This document shows positions 6,809-15,666 of a stretch of 64,000 nucleotides of DNA, in pieces. The stretch lies in contig NZ_LT907975.1 of the NCBI RefSeq assembly GCF_900217235.1, positions 496,001 to 560,000 on the forward strand, in the 5' to 3' direction. Source of the stretch: Pseudodesulfovibrio profundus. GTDB lineage: Bacteria > Desulfobacterota > Desulfovibrionia > Desulfovibrionales > Desulfovibrionaceae. The notes under the pieces are model-generated. The model did not search any database. It had not been told where the DNA came from and was given only the letters and a program-made list of their open reading frames with translations. The stretch's first letter is position 1. The number at the start of each line of letters is the position of its first letter. The translations under genes and the position numbers were made by a program.

Positions 6809-9800
6809 ATGAACGGCGATCTCGGACTGGGCATAGTGGTATCGATGAAGGATGCGTTCTCGCAGAACGCGCAGCGCATCCGTGGCTCCATGATGGACCT
6901 CGATTCCACCGTCGCGGATGCCAGCGAGCGGATGACCCGCAACCTGGACCGTATCCAGCAAGGCACCATGATGTTGGGGGCGGGACTGGCCCTGATGGCA
7001 GTGCCCGCCGCCCTGGTCGCCTCTACCGTCGCGACCCAGAAGGCCCTGGGAGAGCTGGCGTCCTTGGGCGTGCAGGATCTCCGTGCCATCGAGGACGCCG
7101 CCGAATCCTTCACCAACCAGTGGTCCGGTGCCGACAAGGCCGCCTTCATCACCGCCACCTACGACGTGAAATCGGCCCTGTCCAACCTCAGCGACGAGGC
7201 GGTGGGCGTCTTCACCTCCATGGCCGCCATGACCGCCAAGGCGACCAAGGCCACCACCCAGGAGATGGTCGGCACCTTCACCACGGCCTACGGGATCTTC
7301 AAGCCCATCATGGCCGACATGAACGACATGGAATGGGCGACCGCTTTTTCCGGAGCCATGGCGCAGACCGTGGCCTCGTTCAAGACCAACGGCACCCAGA
7401 TGGCCGACGCCATCAAGAACATCGGCGCGGTGGCTGCGGCGAGCAACATTCCCCTGAACGAGCAGCTCGCCGTGCTTGGACAGCTTCAGACCACCATGCC
7501 CGGCTCCGAGGCGGGCACGCTGTACAAGGCGTTCATCATGAAGGCGGCCGAGGCCGGGGACGAGCTGGGGCTGTCTTTCACCGACACCAGCGGCCGCCTC
7601 AAGCGCGTGGTTCCTATCCTGCAAGAGATCAAGCGCCAGTTCCCCGACCTCTCCAACGCCGCAGCCCAGGTGAAGCTGAAGAAGGCCTTCGGCTCCGACG
7701 AGGCGGTCAAGTTCCTGCTGCAGATGTCGGCGGGCATGGAGAGCCTCGAAGGCAATATCCAGTCGGTAGGCCGGGCCATGAAGACAGGCACGGCGGTCAC
7801 CGAACAGATGGCCGACGCCATGAACCAGGACATCGGAGCCCGGTTCCTGCTCCTGCGCCAGCAGATGGCCAACCTCAGCGAAATCCTGGGCCGCACTCTA
7901 CTGCCGGTGGTCACGCCGATGATCAACGGGGTCTCCCGCTTCATTCTGTTCCTGCAGCGCATGGCCAAGTCGATGCCGGGCGTGACCCGGGTGGTCCTGG
8001 GACTGTCCATGGCCCTCGGCACCATTCTGGTCGTGGCCGGAGCCGTCACCGCCGCCGTAGGCATGGTGGGACTCATGCTGCCCGCCATCAAGGCCGGGTT
8101 CATGGCCATCAGCGCCGCGCTGGCCGGGGTGGGTTCGGCGGTCGCGACCTATTTTCTGCCCATCACCGCGATCATCGCGGGCGTGATCCTCTCGGTGTAT
8201 CTGCTCAAACGCGCCTGGGAAACCAACTTCGGGGGCATCCAGGATGTCATAACCGGGGCCTGGAACAAGGTCTCGCTGGTGTTCCGGGGGATCAGAGAGC
8301 TGGTGGGTTCGCTCAGCGGCGGCGTCGGGCAGATGTCGACCGAACTGGCCCAGAAGCTCGAATCCGCCGGACTGCTGGGTTTCGTGGTCACCGTCTTCAA
8401 GGCTTATTACCGTGTTCGTGAGGCCCTGGCCGGATTGTGGGGCGCGTTCTCCCATGCCTTTGGCCGCATCCGAGCCATCCTCGAACCGACCGTCCGCGCA
8501 CTGATGAGCGCTTACGCGGCATTGGCCAACGCGGTCTTTTCAGTGGTGGAGGTCTTTGGCGTGGCGGCCAGCGCCACCGACGGGTCGTCCTGGCGTAACT
8601 TCGGCACGGTTATCGGCACCGTCGCCGGTGTGCTTCTGCAGGGGCTGGCGTTCGCGCTGAAGATCGTGGCCTGGAACCTGTCGCTCATCGTCCGAGCCCT
8701 GGCGGTGGTGGTGCGCAGCGTGGTCTGGGTCGGCAAGATCATCGTCGGGGCCCTGATCGGAGCGACCAAGTTCATCTATAAGTTCCTGCTGCCCGTGCGC
8801 ATGATCGGCGAGGCATTCGTGGCCGCAGGGAAGATCGTCTATGCGGTCTGGCAAGTACTGACCGGCGACATCTCCCTGCTGGACGGGCTAAAGGCCATCG
8901 GCGGCGCGGTCTACGATTTTCTTGCCACCCCGTTCCGCTGGGCGCGGGATGTGGTGGTCGGGGTCTGGAATTTCATTTCCGGCATCTTCACCTCCATCGG
9001 ACGCCTGGTGGCCGACGCCGCCGGACAGATCGGCCAGGCGATTCTGAATCTGCCGATCATCAGCACCCTGCGGGAGATGTTTGCCACCGTGCGCTCCTTC
9101 TTCGCCGGGGACACCACCTTCTTCGAGGCGGGCAAGAAGCTGCTCGTCACCTTGGGCGAAGGGATCTGGTCAGCGGTGACCTATCCCTTCACCATGCTCA
9201 AAAACGCCCTCGTCAAGCTGCGCAATCTACTGCCGTTCTCCGATGCCCGCGAGGGACCACTCGCCAGCCTGACCGCTTCCGGCTCCGCGTTGCTCAAGAC
9301 CCTCGCCGATGGCATGAGCCTTACCCAGTCGCTGCCCGCGAAAGTGTTCGGCTTCGCCGCTCGCGGGATTCTCTCGGCCGCTGCGGGAGCCTGGCAGCAG
9401 ATCAAATCGGCGGGCGGCAACCTCATGGACGCCGCCTCGGCTCCCTTCCGGATGGCTGGAAAACTCTGGGATGGGTTGACCACCGGGGCTCAATCCGTCG
9501 CGGCCAAGGCCGGTGCCATCTTCGGCGGTCTCAAACAATCCCTGTTTGGCGACACGCCTGAGCTGGCAATCACGCCGCCCAAGGTCAATGCCTGGGATGC
9601 GCTGGCCACGGGAGCCGTCACTGTCCGCGACCGGATCGTTGCCACGCTATCGGCCGTGCCCGGCGCTGTCGGTCGAATCTTTACCAACGCCGGTGCCGAG
9701 GGGCAATCCCTCTGGCAAAGGCTTTCCAGCGGCGCGAGCGCGGGCATTCAGGCGATCAAGGATCGCAGCGCCGGAATCGCCAACAGTTTGCTCTCCTCCG

Positions 9801-10444
9801 CTCGCGCCATGCTGGGAATCCAGACTCCGATTCCGCAGGTGGCCGAACAGAAGCAACCACTCGGAGCCGCGCAGCCCGCCGAATCGATTGGGCAACGCAT
9901 CATCGAAAGTGTGCTCAGTCTCGTGCCGCGTCTGGACGAGCGCTTGGTGCCCAAGGCCCTGAGCGCCATGCTGATGCTCCAGCCGGTCATGGCCTCGGCC
10001 GCTCCGCCTCCGCAACCGATGAACGGCACAGTGCAGACCGTCGCGGCGGCCGTCGAGCCGGTAAGTAAGAGCTATATCCAGCCTTTCGCGATGGAACCGG
10101 CACTGGAAAAGGGAGACGCCTCTCTGGCTCCGGCCGGGATCGATCTGCCCATAACGGCCGCGCCGACTCCGATTGCAAAGCCCCTGCAATCGGGACTCGC
10201 CGAGACGGTGCCCTCCGAACGGTTGATCGCTCCGGCTCGCACCGCTCCATCGACACCCATGCGCGGAGAGGAAGCTGGTCCGGGTCTGCGTGAGCTGCTG
10301 GAATCGCTGCTCTCGCGCCTCGATGGCCTGGCCGACCGCCCGGTGGAACTGAGCGTGACCACCAACATCGATGGCCGGAAGGTGGCCGAGGCCGTCTACA
10401 AGGATCTTCGGGAGCGGAAGATCAGAAACTACGAAACCCTGTGA
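6809..10444 (+). CDS. Tail tape measure protein (TP901-type)
   Basis: At 1,211 residues this is the ruler that sets tail length and is ejected before the DNA. Residues 1-60 hold the N-terminal helix pair; about 60-330 match the TP901-core region (ALGELASLGVQDLRAIEDAAESF, then the 'GSEAGTLYKAFIMKAAEAG' stretch); 380-470 and 560-680 contain long hydrophobic membrane-type helices; the last 250 residues are proline/alanine-rich. It begins immediately at the stop of the chaperone extension. A sequence like the promoter element lies within it at 10038-10068. Confidence 0.93.
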   Translation: MNGDLGLGIVVSMKDAFSQNAQRIRGSMMDLDSTVADASERMTRNLDRIQQGTMMLGAGLALMAVPAALVASTVATQKALGELASLGVQDLRAIEDAAESFTNQWSGADKAAFITATYDVKSALSNLSDEAVGVFTSMAAMTAKATKATTQEMVGTFTTAYGIFKPIMADMNDMEWATAFSGAMAQTVASFKTNGTQMADAIKNIGAVAAASNIPLNEQLAVLGQLQTTMPGSEAGTLYKAFIMKAAEAGDELGLSFTDTSGRLKRVVPILQEIKRQFPDLSNAAAQVKLKKAFGSDEAVKFLLQMSAGMESLEGNIQSVGRAMKTGTAVTEQMADAMNQDIGARFLLLRQQMANLSEILGRTLLPVVTPMINGVSRFILFLQRMAKSMPGVTRVVLGLSMALGTILVVAGAVTAAVGMVGLMLPAIKAGFMAISAALAGVGSAVATYFLPITAIIAGVILSVYLLKRAWETNFGGIQDVITGAWNKVSLVFRGIRELVGSLSGGVGQMSTELAQKLESAGLLGFVVTVFKAYYRVREALAGLWGAFSHAFGRIRAILEPTVRALMSAYAALANAVFSVVEVFGVAASATDGSSWRNFGTVIGTVAGVLLQGLAFALKIVAWNLSLIVRALAVVVRSVVWVGKIIVGALIGATKFIYKFLLPVRMIGEAFVAAGKIVYAVWQVLTGDISLLDGLKAIGGAVYDFLATPFRWARDVVVGVWNFISGIFTSIGRLVADAAGQIGQAILNLPIISTLREMFATVRSFFAGDTTFFEAGKKLLVTLGEGIWSAVTYPFTMLKNALVKLRNLLPFSDAREGPLASLTASGSALLKTLADGMSLTQSLPAKVFGFAARGILSAAAGAWQQIKSAGGNLMDAASAPFRMAGKLWDGLTTGAQSVAAKAGAIFGGLKQSLFGDTPELAITPPKVNAWDALATGAVTVRDRIVATLSAVPGAVGRIFTNAGAEGQSLWQRLSSGASAGIQAIKDRSAGIANSLLSSARAMLGIQTPIPQVAEQKQPLGAAQPAESIGQRIIESVLSLVPRLDERLVPKALSAMLMLQPVMASAAPPPQPMNGTVQTVAAAVEPVSKSYIQPFAMEPALEKGDASLAPAGIDLPITAAPTPIAKPLQSGLAETVPSERLIAPARTAPSTPMRGEEAGPGLRELLESLLSRLDGLADRPVELSVTTNIDGRKVAEAVYKDLRERKIRNYETL
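10038..10068 (+). promoter_or_regulatory. Degenerate copy of the promoter-like element inside the tape measure gene
   Basis: CCGTCG (10038-10043), 17 bases, GTAAGTAA (10061-10068). The second box is perfect and the spacing is right, but the first box differs at two of six positions and the site is inside a gene, about 385 bases before the next start. It may be chance, or a weak internal promoter for the genes from 10453 on. Confidence 0.25.
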
Positions 10445-10452
10445 GAGGACCG

Positions 10453-10764
10453 ATGAAACGCATCTTTGTCTGCAGCCCGTTCGCGGGCGACATAGCCCAA
10501 AACGTCAGGGTCGCCGAGGCGCTTTGCCGCCGGGTCATGAGAAGCGGTCACGCGCCCTTCGCGCCGCATCTGCTGTATCCGACCTTCACCGACGACAGCG
10601 TTCCCGAGCAGCGGGAGACGGGCATCGTCTGCGGCCTGGCCTACATGGAATGTTGTGACGAGGTATGGGCGTTCACCGGCAACGGTATTTCCAGCGGCAT
10701 GCGGCGGGAACTAGACCGGGCCGGACAACTGGGCAAGCCGATCATCGAGATCGCCGAGGTGTAA
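10453..10764 (+). CDS. Small nucleoside deoxyribosyltransferase-like protein (DUF4406/DUF7768 type)
   Basis: A 103-residue protein with the fold signature of small deoxyribosyltransferase-like proteins: RIFVCSPFAGDIAQNVRVAEALCRRVM (first strand, glycine turn, helix), HAPFAPHLLYPTF, and DEVWAFTGNGISSGMRRELDRAGQLGKPIIEI ending the Rossmann-like sheet. AGAGGA precedes the ATG at 10453. Such proteins occur in phages and may act on nucleotides or nucleotide-like signals; the substrate is unknown. Its place between the tape measure and baseplate genes suggests a late-inserted accessory gene. Confidence 0.7.
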   Translation: MKRIFVCSPFAGDIAQNVRVAEALCRRVMRSGHAPFAPHLLYPTFTDDSVPEQRETGIVCGLAYMECCDEVWAFTGNGISSGMRRELDRAGQLGKPIIEIAEV

Positions 10765-10767
10765 GCA

Positions 10768-11238
10768 ATGGCCTGGGATCAACAGCCCATCAAGGGATAT
10801 CTGGTGGACGCCGACACGGGGGAGCGGCTCGAATTCCAGTACAACCCCAACTCCATCAGCGACGAGAAGTCGACCGACTACGCGACAATCAAGATCCCCG
10901 GCATGAGCCACCCGCGCTATCAGTACGTCGCCGGGGAGCCGCGTCGGATCGCCTTTAAGGTCGAGCTGTTCAAGGGGCCGGTCAAACAGAAGGTCGACTG
11001 GCTCCGCTCGCTGCAATATCCGGAGCACGCCGGAACCATGCTCAAGAACGCGCCGCACCGCGTACTGCTCATCTTCGGCGATCTCTACCCCGGCGTGACC
11101 TGCATCGTCCGCCAGGTGAAGGCGCGTTTCTTCGGTCTGTTCGACCGGGACAACCTGCTGCCGCAACGGGCCGAGGTGGACATCGTCCTCGAGGAATATG
11201 TGGACCGCTCCATCAATTGGTCGGAGGTGCGTTCATGA
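10768..11238 (+). CDS. Baseplate/tube-cap protein (contractile injection system tube-type)
   Basis: A 156-residue protein with the 'LEFQYNPNSISDEKSTDYATIKIPGMSHPRYQYVAGEPRRIAFKVELF' N-terminus seen in tail proteins of the CIS_tube group that connect tube and baseplate. In related systems it is next to a LysM-type baseplate gene, as here. The ribosome site of the following gene (GGAGG) lies inside its end and the two genes overlap (ATGA). Confidence 0.7.
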   Translation: MAWDQQPIKGYLVDADTGERLEFQYNPNSISDEKSTDYATIKIPGMSHPRYQYVAGEPRRIAFKVELFKGPVKQKVDWLRSLQYPEHAGTMLKNAPHRVLLIFGDLYPGVTCIVRQVKARFFGLFDRDNLLPQRAEVDIVLEEYVDRSINWSEVRS

Positions 11239-11525
11239 TCGGCCGTGATTCCCGTTACGCCCGCAGCATTCTCTACCGGGACAGCGACGGCACCTCACTC
11301 GGCATGCGCCAGCGCATCGACACCACCCCCAGACACGACGACCGCCTGCACACCGTGGTCGAGGGCGACCGTCTGGATCTGCTCGCGCACCGCTATCTGG
11401 GTGACGCCAGGCTCTGGTGGATCATCTGCGACTACAACGACCTCTTTTTCCCGTTGGCGCTCGATCCGGGCCTGGCGCTGCGCATTCCCTCCCGCGAACA
11501 CGTCCAAATGCGCCTGCTCGACTGA
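11235..11525 (+). CDS. LysM-type baseplate wedge protein (gp53-like)
   Basis: A 96-residue protein whose residues 38-80 form a LysM-like unit: HTVVEGDRLDLLAHRYLGDARLWWIICDYNDLFFPLALDPGLALRIP. Such proteins occupy the baseplate wedge or the tube tip in myophages and related machines. The ATG at 11235 overlaps the previous stop and has GGAGG eight bases upstream; a TTG at 11217 in the same frame is less likely. It ends just before promoter-like copy B. Confidence 0.8.
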   Translation: MIGRDSRYARSILYRDSDGTSLGMRQRIDTTPRHDDRLHTVVEGDRLDLLAHRYLGDARLWWIICDYNDLFFPLALDPGLALRIPSREHVQMRLLD

Positions 11526-11531
11526 AGCGTC

Positions 11532-11562
11532 CGACACCTCGCCATGCCTTCCGGTAAGTAAG
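11532..11562 (+). promoter_or_regulatory. Phage promoter-like element, copy B
   Basis: CCGACA (11532-11537), 17 bases, GTAAGTAA (11555-11562), starting six bases after the LysM gene stop and ending 29 bases before the baseplate hub ATG. The flanking TTCC before the second box is shared with copies A and C. Confidence 0.65.
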
Positions 11563-11591
11563 CAGGGAACTGCGAACCGCCGGAGATACGC

Positions 11592-12875
11592 ATGGATCTG
11601 GATACCTTCAAACCGACATTTCTGATTCAGATCGAGGGGCAAGACCTCTCGAAGGACATCACCCAGGAAATCACCTCGTTCGTCTTCACCGACAACGAGG
11701 AGGAGCTGGATGTCCTCGAACTGTCGGTGACCGACCACAACCTGCAGTTCGTCGACGATCCGCTGTTCCAGGAAGGCAACGAGATCGTGGCCCGCTTCGG
11801 CTACGTGGGGAACCTCTCTCCGCGCAAGAAGGCGGTCATCAAGGACATCGATTACGACTTCCCGGAAAACGGCGATCCGACCATCCGCATCAAGGCCTAC
11901 GACAAGGGCTTCAAACTGGCGGGCAAGGAGAACCAGAAAGTCTGGCAGAAACCCGCTCCCGGCATCCTCTATTCGGAAATCGCCGAACAAGTCGCCGCCG
12001 CCAACGGCCTCACCCCGGTGGTCACGGTCACCAAGGGGACCCATCTCCGCGTCACCCAGAGCAACATCTCGGACGCCCAGTTCCTCAAGGAGCTGGCGGA
12101 AAAGGCCCGCGACCGCGATGGCGACGGCGTGAGCGGCTATGTCTTCTACATCCAGGACGACGAACTCCATTTCCATCCCCGCGAGCTCGACCAGACGCCG
12201 CTTCTGACCCTCGAATATTTCACCGACACCAAGGGCCTGCTGCGCTCGTTCCGCCCCAGCACCCAATCCCAGGGAGCCAAGGGCGCGGGTGTCGAGACCA
12301 AGACGGTCGGCGTTGACCCGCGCAAGAAGGACGTGGTCGAGCACAAGGCCAACAACGCCACCACGCCCGAGCGGACGGCCCTGGGCAAGCAGACCTATCT
12401 GGTCGACGGCAACACCGGCGAAGGCAGCTTCAAGGAACAGGAGACGGGGCAGATCGTGCCCAGCTTCGACCGTTCCGAAGGTTTTCACGAAGAGCCGCGC
12501 CAGGAGCCCGCCCAGGACAGCGCCGAGGGCAAATTCCGCGAGGCCGAGCTGCGCCAGGTCGAGGCGGATGCCGCCACCATCGGCATTCCCCAGCTACGCG
12601 CCAAGAAGAACGTCGAGATCAAGGGCGTGGGACGGAAGTTTTCCGGCATCTACTACTGCCACTCGGTGCGCCACAGCATCAGCGGCGCTGGCTACCTCTG
12701 CGAACTCAAACTCAAGAAGAACGCCCTCGGCAAGGGCGCGGGCGACAAGTCCGCCGAGTCCCAGGGCAAACCCAACGACAAGGAGGCCCCGCCCACGCCG
12801 CAAAACGAGCCGCCAGCCATGGTGACCATCGACGCGGACTCCGGCGCGGTCACACAAGGAGGCGGCAATGGGTGA
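11592..12875 (+). CDS. Baseplate hub protein (gpD / T4 gp27-like)
   Basis: This 427-residue protein forms the hub that joins the tube to the spike. The N-terminus (FLIQIEGQDLSKDITQEITSFVFTDNEEELDVLELSVTD) is typical of phage late control gpD; 'GILYSEIAEQVAAANGL', 'SNISDAQFLKELAEKARDRDG' and 'YVFYIQDDELHFHPRE' are its conserved middle. The C-terminal 50 residues are a charged, Pro/Gly-rich tail. It is the first gene behind copy B and overlaps the peptidase gene by eight bases. Confidence 0.92.
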   Translation: MDLDTFKPTFLIQIEGQDLSKDITQEITSFVFTDNEEELDVLELSVTDHNLQFVDDPLFQEGNEIVARFGYVGNLSPRKKAVIKDIDYDFPENGDPTIRIKAYDKGFKLAGKENQKVWQKPAPGILYSEIAEQVAAANGLTPVVTVTKGTHLRVTQSNISDAQFLKELAEKARDRDGDGVSGYVFYIQDDELHFHPRELDQTPLLTLEYFTDTKGLLRSFRPSTQSQGAKGAGVETKTVGVDPRKKDVVEHKANNATTPERTALGKQTYLVDGNTGEGSFKEQETGQIVPSFDRSEGFHEEPRQEPAQDSAEGKFREAELRQVEADAATIGIPQLRAKKNVEIKGVGRKFSGIYYCHSVRHSISGAGYLCELKLKKNALGKGAGDKSAESQGKPNDKEAPPTPQNEPPAMVTIDADSGAVTQGGGNG

Positions 12876-13242
12876 TCTCAGCAAGAATTTCAACCGTTCG
12901 GAATTCGCCTGCAAAGGCACGAACTGCTGCGGCCATTCGGCTGCGGTCCATCCCGACCTGGTCGACGCCCTGCAGACGCTGCGCGACCGCATCGGCAAAC
13001 CGCTGTCCATCACCAGCGGCTTCCGCTGCAATAGGCACAACAAGGCGGTGGGCGGCGCGGAGCAGAGTTTCCACACGCTGGGCATGGCGGCCGACGTGAG
13101 CTGTCCCGCAGGCGTTTCGCCCGAGGAACTGGCGGTCATCGCCGAGGAGATCCCGCTCTTCCGCGAGGGTGGCATCGGCGTCTATACCTCCTGGGTCCAT
13201 CTCGATGTGCGCCAGTCGGGCAAGGCGAGGTGGCGGTCATGA
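12868..13242 (+). CDS. Peptidase M15 (D-Ala-D-Ala carboxypeptidase-like) lysis or tail enzyme
   Basis: This 124-residue protein has the peptidase_M15_3 pattern: FACKGTNCCGH near the N-terminus, SITSGFRCNRHNKAVGG, then SFHTLGMAADVS and TSWVHLDVR, which supply the zinc-binding His/Asp/His set (H..D, later H). It would cut peptide crosslinks in peptidoglycan, either in host lysis or from the tail tip at infection. AAGGAGG is six bases before the ATG. Position among baseplate genes and beside a possible holin leaves both roles open. Confidence 0.88.
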   Translation: MGDLSKNFNRSEFACKGTNCCGHSAAVHPDLVDALQTLRDRIGKPLSITSGFRCNRHNKAVGGAEQSFHTLGMAADVSCPAGVSPEELAVIAEEIPLFREGGIGVYTSWVHLDVRQSGKARWRS

Positions 13243-13658
13243 GCGCCGAAACCAAGTCCCTGTTTTCCGGCACCGCGCTAGGACTGTCCGGACCGCTTCG
13301 GGTAGAGATCCTGCCCAATGGAATGACCGCGAGGCTGACCCAGCCGTTCCGTGTCCGCACCGGCGCTGGCCGCATCATCGAAGTGCCCGCCGGGTTCGAG
13401 ACCGACTTCGCCTCGGTGCCGCGCCTATTCTGGCGCGTGGTGCCGCCCTGGGGACGATATTCCCCGGCGGCCGTCGTTCACGACTACCTCTACCACACCG
13501 GTAAGGTCTCGCGGCTTGCGGCCGACCGCGTCTTTCTCGAACTGATGGCGGCCCTGGGCGTGCCTCTGTGGAAACGCCAGCTCATGCATTGGGCGGTTCG
13601 CCTGGGCGGCTGGCTGGCCTGGAACGCCAGTCGAAAGCGGGAGGCGGAGCATGCTTGA
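13239..13658 (+). CDS. DUF1353 family protein
   Basis: A 139-residue protein with the DUF1353 core: VPAGFETDFASVPRLFWRVVPPWGRYSPAAVVHDYLYHTG, where the 'TDFASVP' and 'VHDYLY' segments are family marks. The C-terminus has an aromatic, basic helix (WKRQLMHWAVRLGGWLAWNASRKR). Such proteins are common in tailed phages near lysis or tail genes; their function is unknown. ATGA overlap with the peptidase gene suggests coupled expression. Confidence 0.85.
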   Translation: MSAETKSLFSGTALGLSGPLRVEILPNGMTARLTQPFRVRTGAGRIIEVPAGFETDFASVPRLFWRVVPPWGRYSPAAVVHDYLYHTGKVSRLAADRVFLELMAALGVPLWKRQLMHWAVRLGGWLAWNASRKREAEHA

Positions 13659-14700
13659 AACCCGCGACCGTCAATCCGAAGAGCGCTACCGCAACCGCTG
13701 GTACGGCAAGTATCGGGCCTTCGTGCGTGACAACAACGACCCCGAACGCCTTGGCCGGGTCCGCCTGGAAATCCCCGCCGTGCTCGGCAGCGGGCGTGAG
13801 AACTGGTCCGAATGGGCCGCGCCCTGTTTTCCCTACGGCGGCAACGATGACACCGGCATGTTCCTGATCCCCGAGGAAGGTGCCTCGGTCTGGGCCGAGT
13901 TCGAGGGCGGCGTTGTCCAGTATCCGATCTGGACCGGCGTCTGGCTGGCCAAGAGCAATCCCGGCGAACAGCCCGAGGAATCGAAGCGCACCTGCGCGAA
14001 TGCCTTCTGTCATGACTGTGAGGACAAGGTCGAGCATCAGGCCAACCGGCACGACGATCTCGAACACAAGAAGTACCACGGCCATCCGCCGTATTACTGC
14101 CCGCGACTGAAGGTCCTGCTCAAGACCGAAACCGGCCACACCATCCTGGCCGATGACCGCGACGGCGACGAGCTGCTGCGGATCATCGACCGTGCCGGAC
14201 AGATTCTCACCATGGAAGGGAAGGTGAAGCCGGAGATGCAGAGCGGCAACGCCCTGCGGCGCGGCACGAAGGACGCCGAGAAAGGCGACCAGCTCGACAT
14301 CGCCTCGCAGATCGTCGGCTCCCGCGCCCGCATCCAGCTCACCGACCTCTGCCGCCAGCAGGTGATCCTCGAAGCCTGGCAGGACAAGGAGAAGGTCCAC
14401 ATCCTCTCGTGCGACAAGGGCCGCTCCCGCTGGCAGAAGATCCTCATCGACACCACCAAGGGCCGGGAGAAGGTTCATATCTGGGGACTCAACGGCACCC
14501 AGGAAATTCTCGTCGATTCCACCGCCGCCGCCGAACAGATCCGGCTCACCGACAAGGCCGGTCAGGTGGTGCGCATGAACGCAGCGCCCGGCCAGGAGAG
14601 CATCAGCGCCACCGACAAGTCCGGCAGCCTCGTGTTCATGGATGGGGTGGCCGGAAACATCATCATTCGCTCGACGAACACCGTCTTGATCAACACCTGA
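13651..14700 (+). CDS. Baseplate spike protein (gpV/gp5-like)
   Basis: This 349-residue protein is the central spike. Residues 15-110 form the OB-fold region (YRAFVRDNNDPERLGRVRLEIPAVLG; FLIPEEGASVWAEFEGGVVQYPIWTGVW). Residues 150-349 form repeated short strands with regular Asp/Gly turns, as in gp5/VgrG beta-helices. A Cys-containing insert (CANAFCHDCEDK) sits in the middle and may bind metal. The PAAR protein two genes on would cap the tip. Confidence 0.88.
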   Translation: MLETRDRQSEERYRNRWYGKYRAFVRDNNDPERLGRVRLEIPAVLGSGRENWSEWAAPCFPYGGNDDTGMFLIPEEGASVWAEFEGGVVQYPIWTGVWLAKSNPGEQPEESKRTCANAFCHDCEDKVEHQANRHDDLEHKKYHGHPPYYCPRLKVLLKTETGHTILADDRDGDELLRIIDRAGQILTMEGKVKPEMQSGNALRRGTKDAEKGDQLDIASQIVGSRARIQLTDLCRQQVILEAWQDKEKVHILSCDKGRSRWQKILIDTTKGREKVHIWGLNGTQEILVDSTAAAEQIRLTDKAGQVVRMNAAPGQESISATDKSGSLVFMDGVAGNIIIRSTNTVLINT

Positions 14701-14712
14701 AGGAAGCATTGC

Positions 14713-15087
14713 ATGGGAGAAAGAACAACAACGCCCTCCGGACTCTCGGCCAGCGAGGAATTGCTGGCCCGGACTTTCGAGCATTGGCGGGAGGAATTCC
14801 GCAGCATCCTCGAAAACCATCGCCGGGAAATCCAGGATCGCCTCGAGAAGATCGAGCGTGAAATCGAGAAGAAATCGGACAAGGAAAACGTCGAGGTGCT
14901 GGTCCGCTCGATCTATTCCGATCTGCACCGGCACGCCGAGGAGATCGACCGGCTGCACGCCCGGGTCGGCTCCAAGATGGGAACCGATACCATGTGGAAG
15001 ATCATCGGCCTGGTATTGACCATCGGCAGCACCATCGGCGGACTCGTCGGCTTTCTGATCCATCTGCTGCTGAAGGTGAACCCATGA
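14713..15087 (+). CDS. Membrane-anchored coiled-coil protein, holin-like
   Basis: A 124-residue protein with a long charged coiled-coil (residues 20-85, EEFRSILENHRREIQDRLEKIEREIEKK and following) and one C-terminal hydrophobic helix (MWKIIGLVLTIGSTIGGLVGFLIHLLL). This layout fits a C-terminally anchored inner-membrane protein such as a type of phage holin or hemolysin-XhlA-like protein. The neighbouring peptidase M15 gene supports a lysis role. AAGGAAG precedes the ATG. Confidence 0.65.
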   Translation: MGERTTTPSGLSASEELLARTFEHWREEFRSILENHRREIQDRLEKIEREIEKKSDKENVEVLVRSIYSDLHRHAEEIDRLHARVGSKMGTDTMWKIIGLVLTIGSTIGGLVGFLIHLLLKVNP

Positions 15088-15347
15088 GCTCCCAGGCGCG
15101 ACTCGGCGACATCAGCAGTCACGGCGGCGTCATCATCACCGGGGCGAGCCGGACGCTGGACAACGGCATGCCAGTGGCCCGCATGGGTGATCTGCACGTC
15201 TGTCCCATCCCTGGGCATGGCGTGACGCCCATCGTGACCGGCAGCTTCGACACCATCACCGAAGGATTGCCCAACGCCCGCATCGGCGACATCACCGCCT
15301 GCGGAGCCATCATCGTCACCGGCAGTCCCGACACCATCGACAACTGA
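15084..15347 (+). CDS. PAAR spike-tip protein
   Basis: This 87-residue protein is a PAAR cap for the tail spike. The ATG at 15084 overlaps the previous stop. It has the PAAR repeat pattern ARLGDISSHGGVIITGASRTLDNGMPVARMGDLHVC...HGVTPIVTGSFDTITEGLPNARIGDITACGAIIVTGSPDTI, with His/Cys residues placed to hold the tip metal ion. Confidence 0.92.
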   Translation: MSSQARLGDISSHGGVIITGASRTLDNGMPVARMGDLHVCPIPGHGVTPIVTGSFDTITEGLPNARIGDITACGAIIVTGSPDTIDN

Positions 15348-15357
15348 GGGGGCCGCC

Positions 15358-15666
15358 ATGAACAATCTCGAACAGCCGCAGGAACCGCACTACTGGGATG
15401 TCTTTCCGAAGTTGATCCGGGTCTCGCGATCCCCATTCGTCCAGCGCATTCCGCTCTCGATCCGTGGTCTACCCGAAGCGCCTGTGTTCGAATCATCCAA
15501 TCCCGACGTGGCCAGTGTCGATGAGGACGGCAATGTCGAGTGCGGCTTCGTTCCCGGAGCGGCCATGATCCTGGTCTGGGATTCTCCCGAGCGGCTCAGC
15601 CTGCGGCATGTTCAGGTCGAGGTCTATGGCGGCGGGGTCTCCGCACCGGTGGAGGTTCCTTCATGA
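15358..15666 (+). CDS. Ig-like tail protein, short copy
   Basis: A 102-residue protein with a bacterial Ig-like (BIG2-like) sequence: VFPKLIRVSRSPFVQRIPLSIRGLPEAPVFESSNPDVASVDEDGNVECGFVPGAAMILVW. The same unit forms the N-terminus of the next protein, so the pair looks like a tandem duplication. Ig-like domains on virions commonly help weak surface attachment. ATGA overlap with the next gene. Confidence 0.75.
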   Translation: MNNLEQPQEPHYWDVFPKLIRVSRSPFVQRIPLSIRGLPEAPVFESSNPDVASVDEDGNVECGFVPGAAMILVWDSPERLSLRHVQVEVYGGGVSAPVEVPS

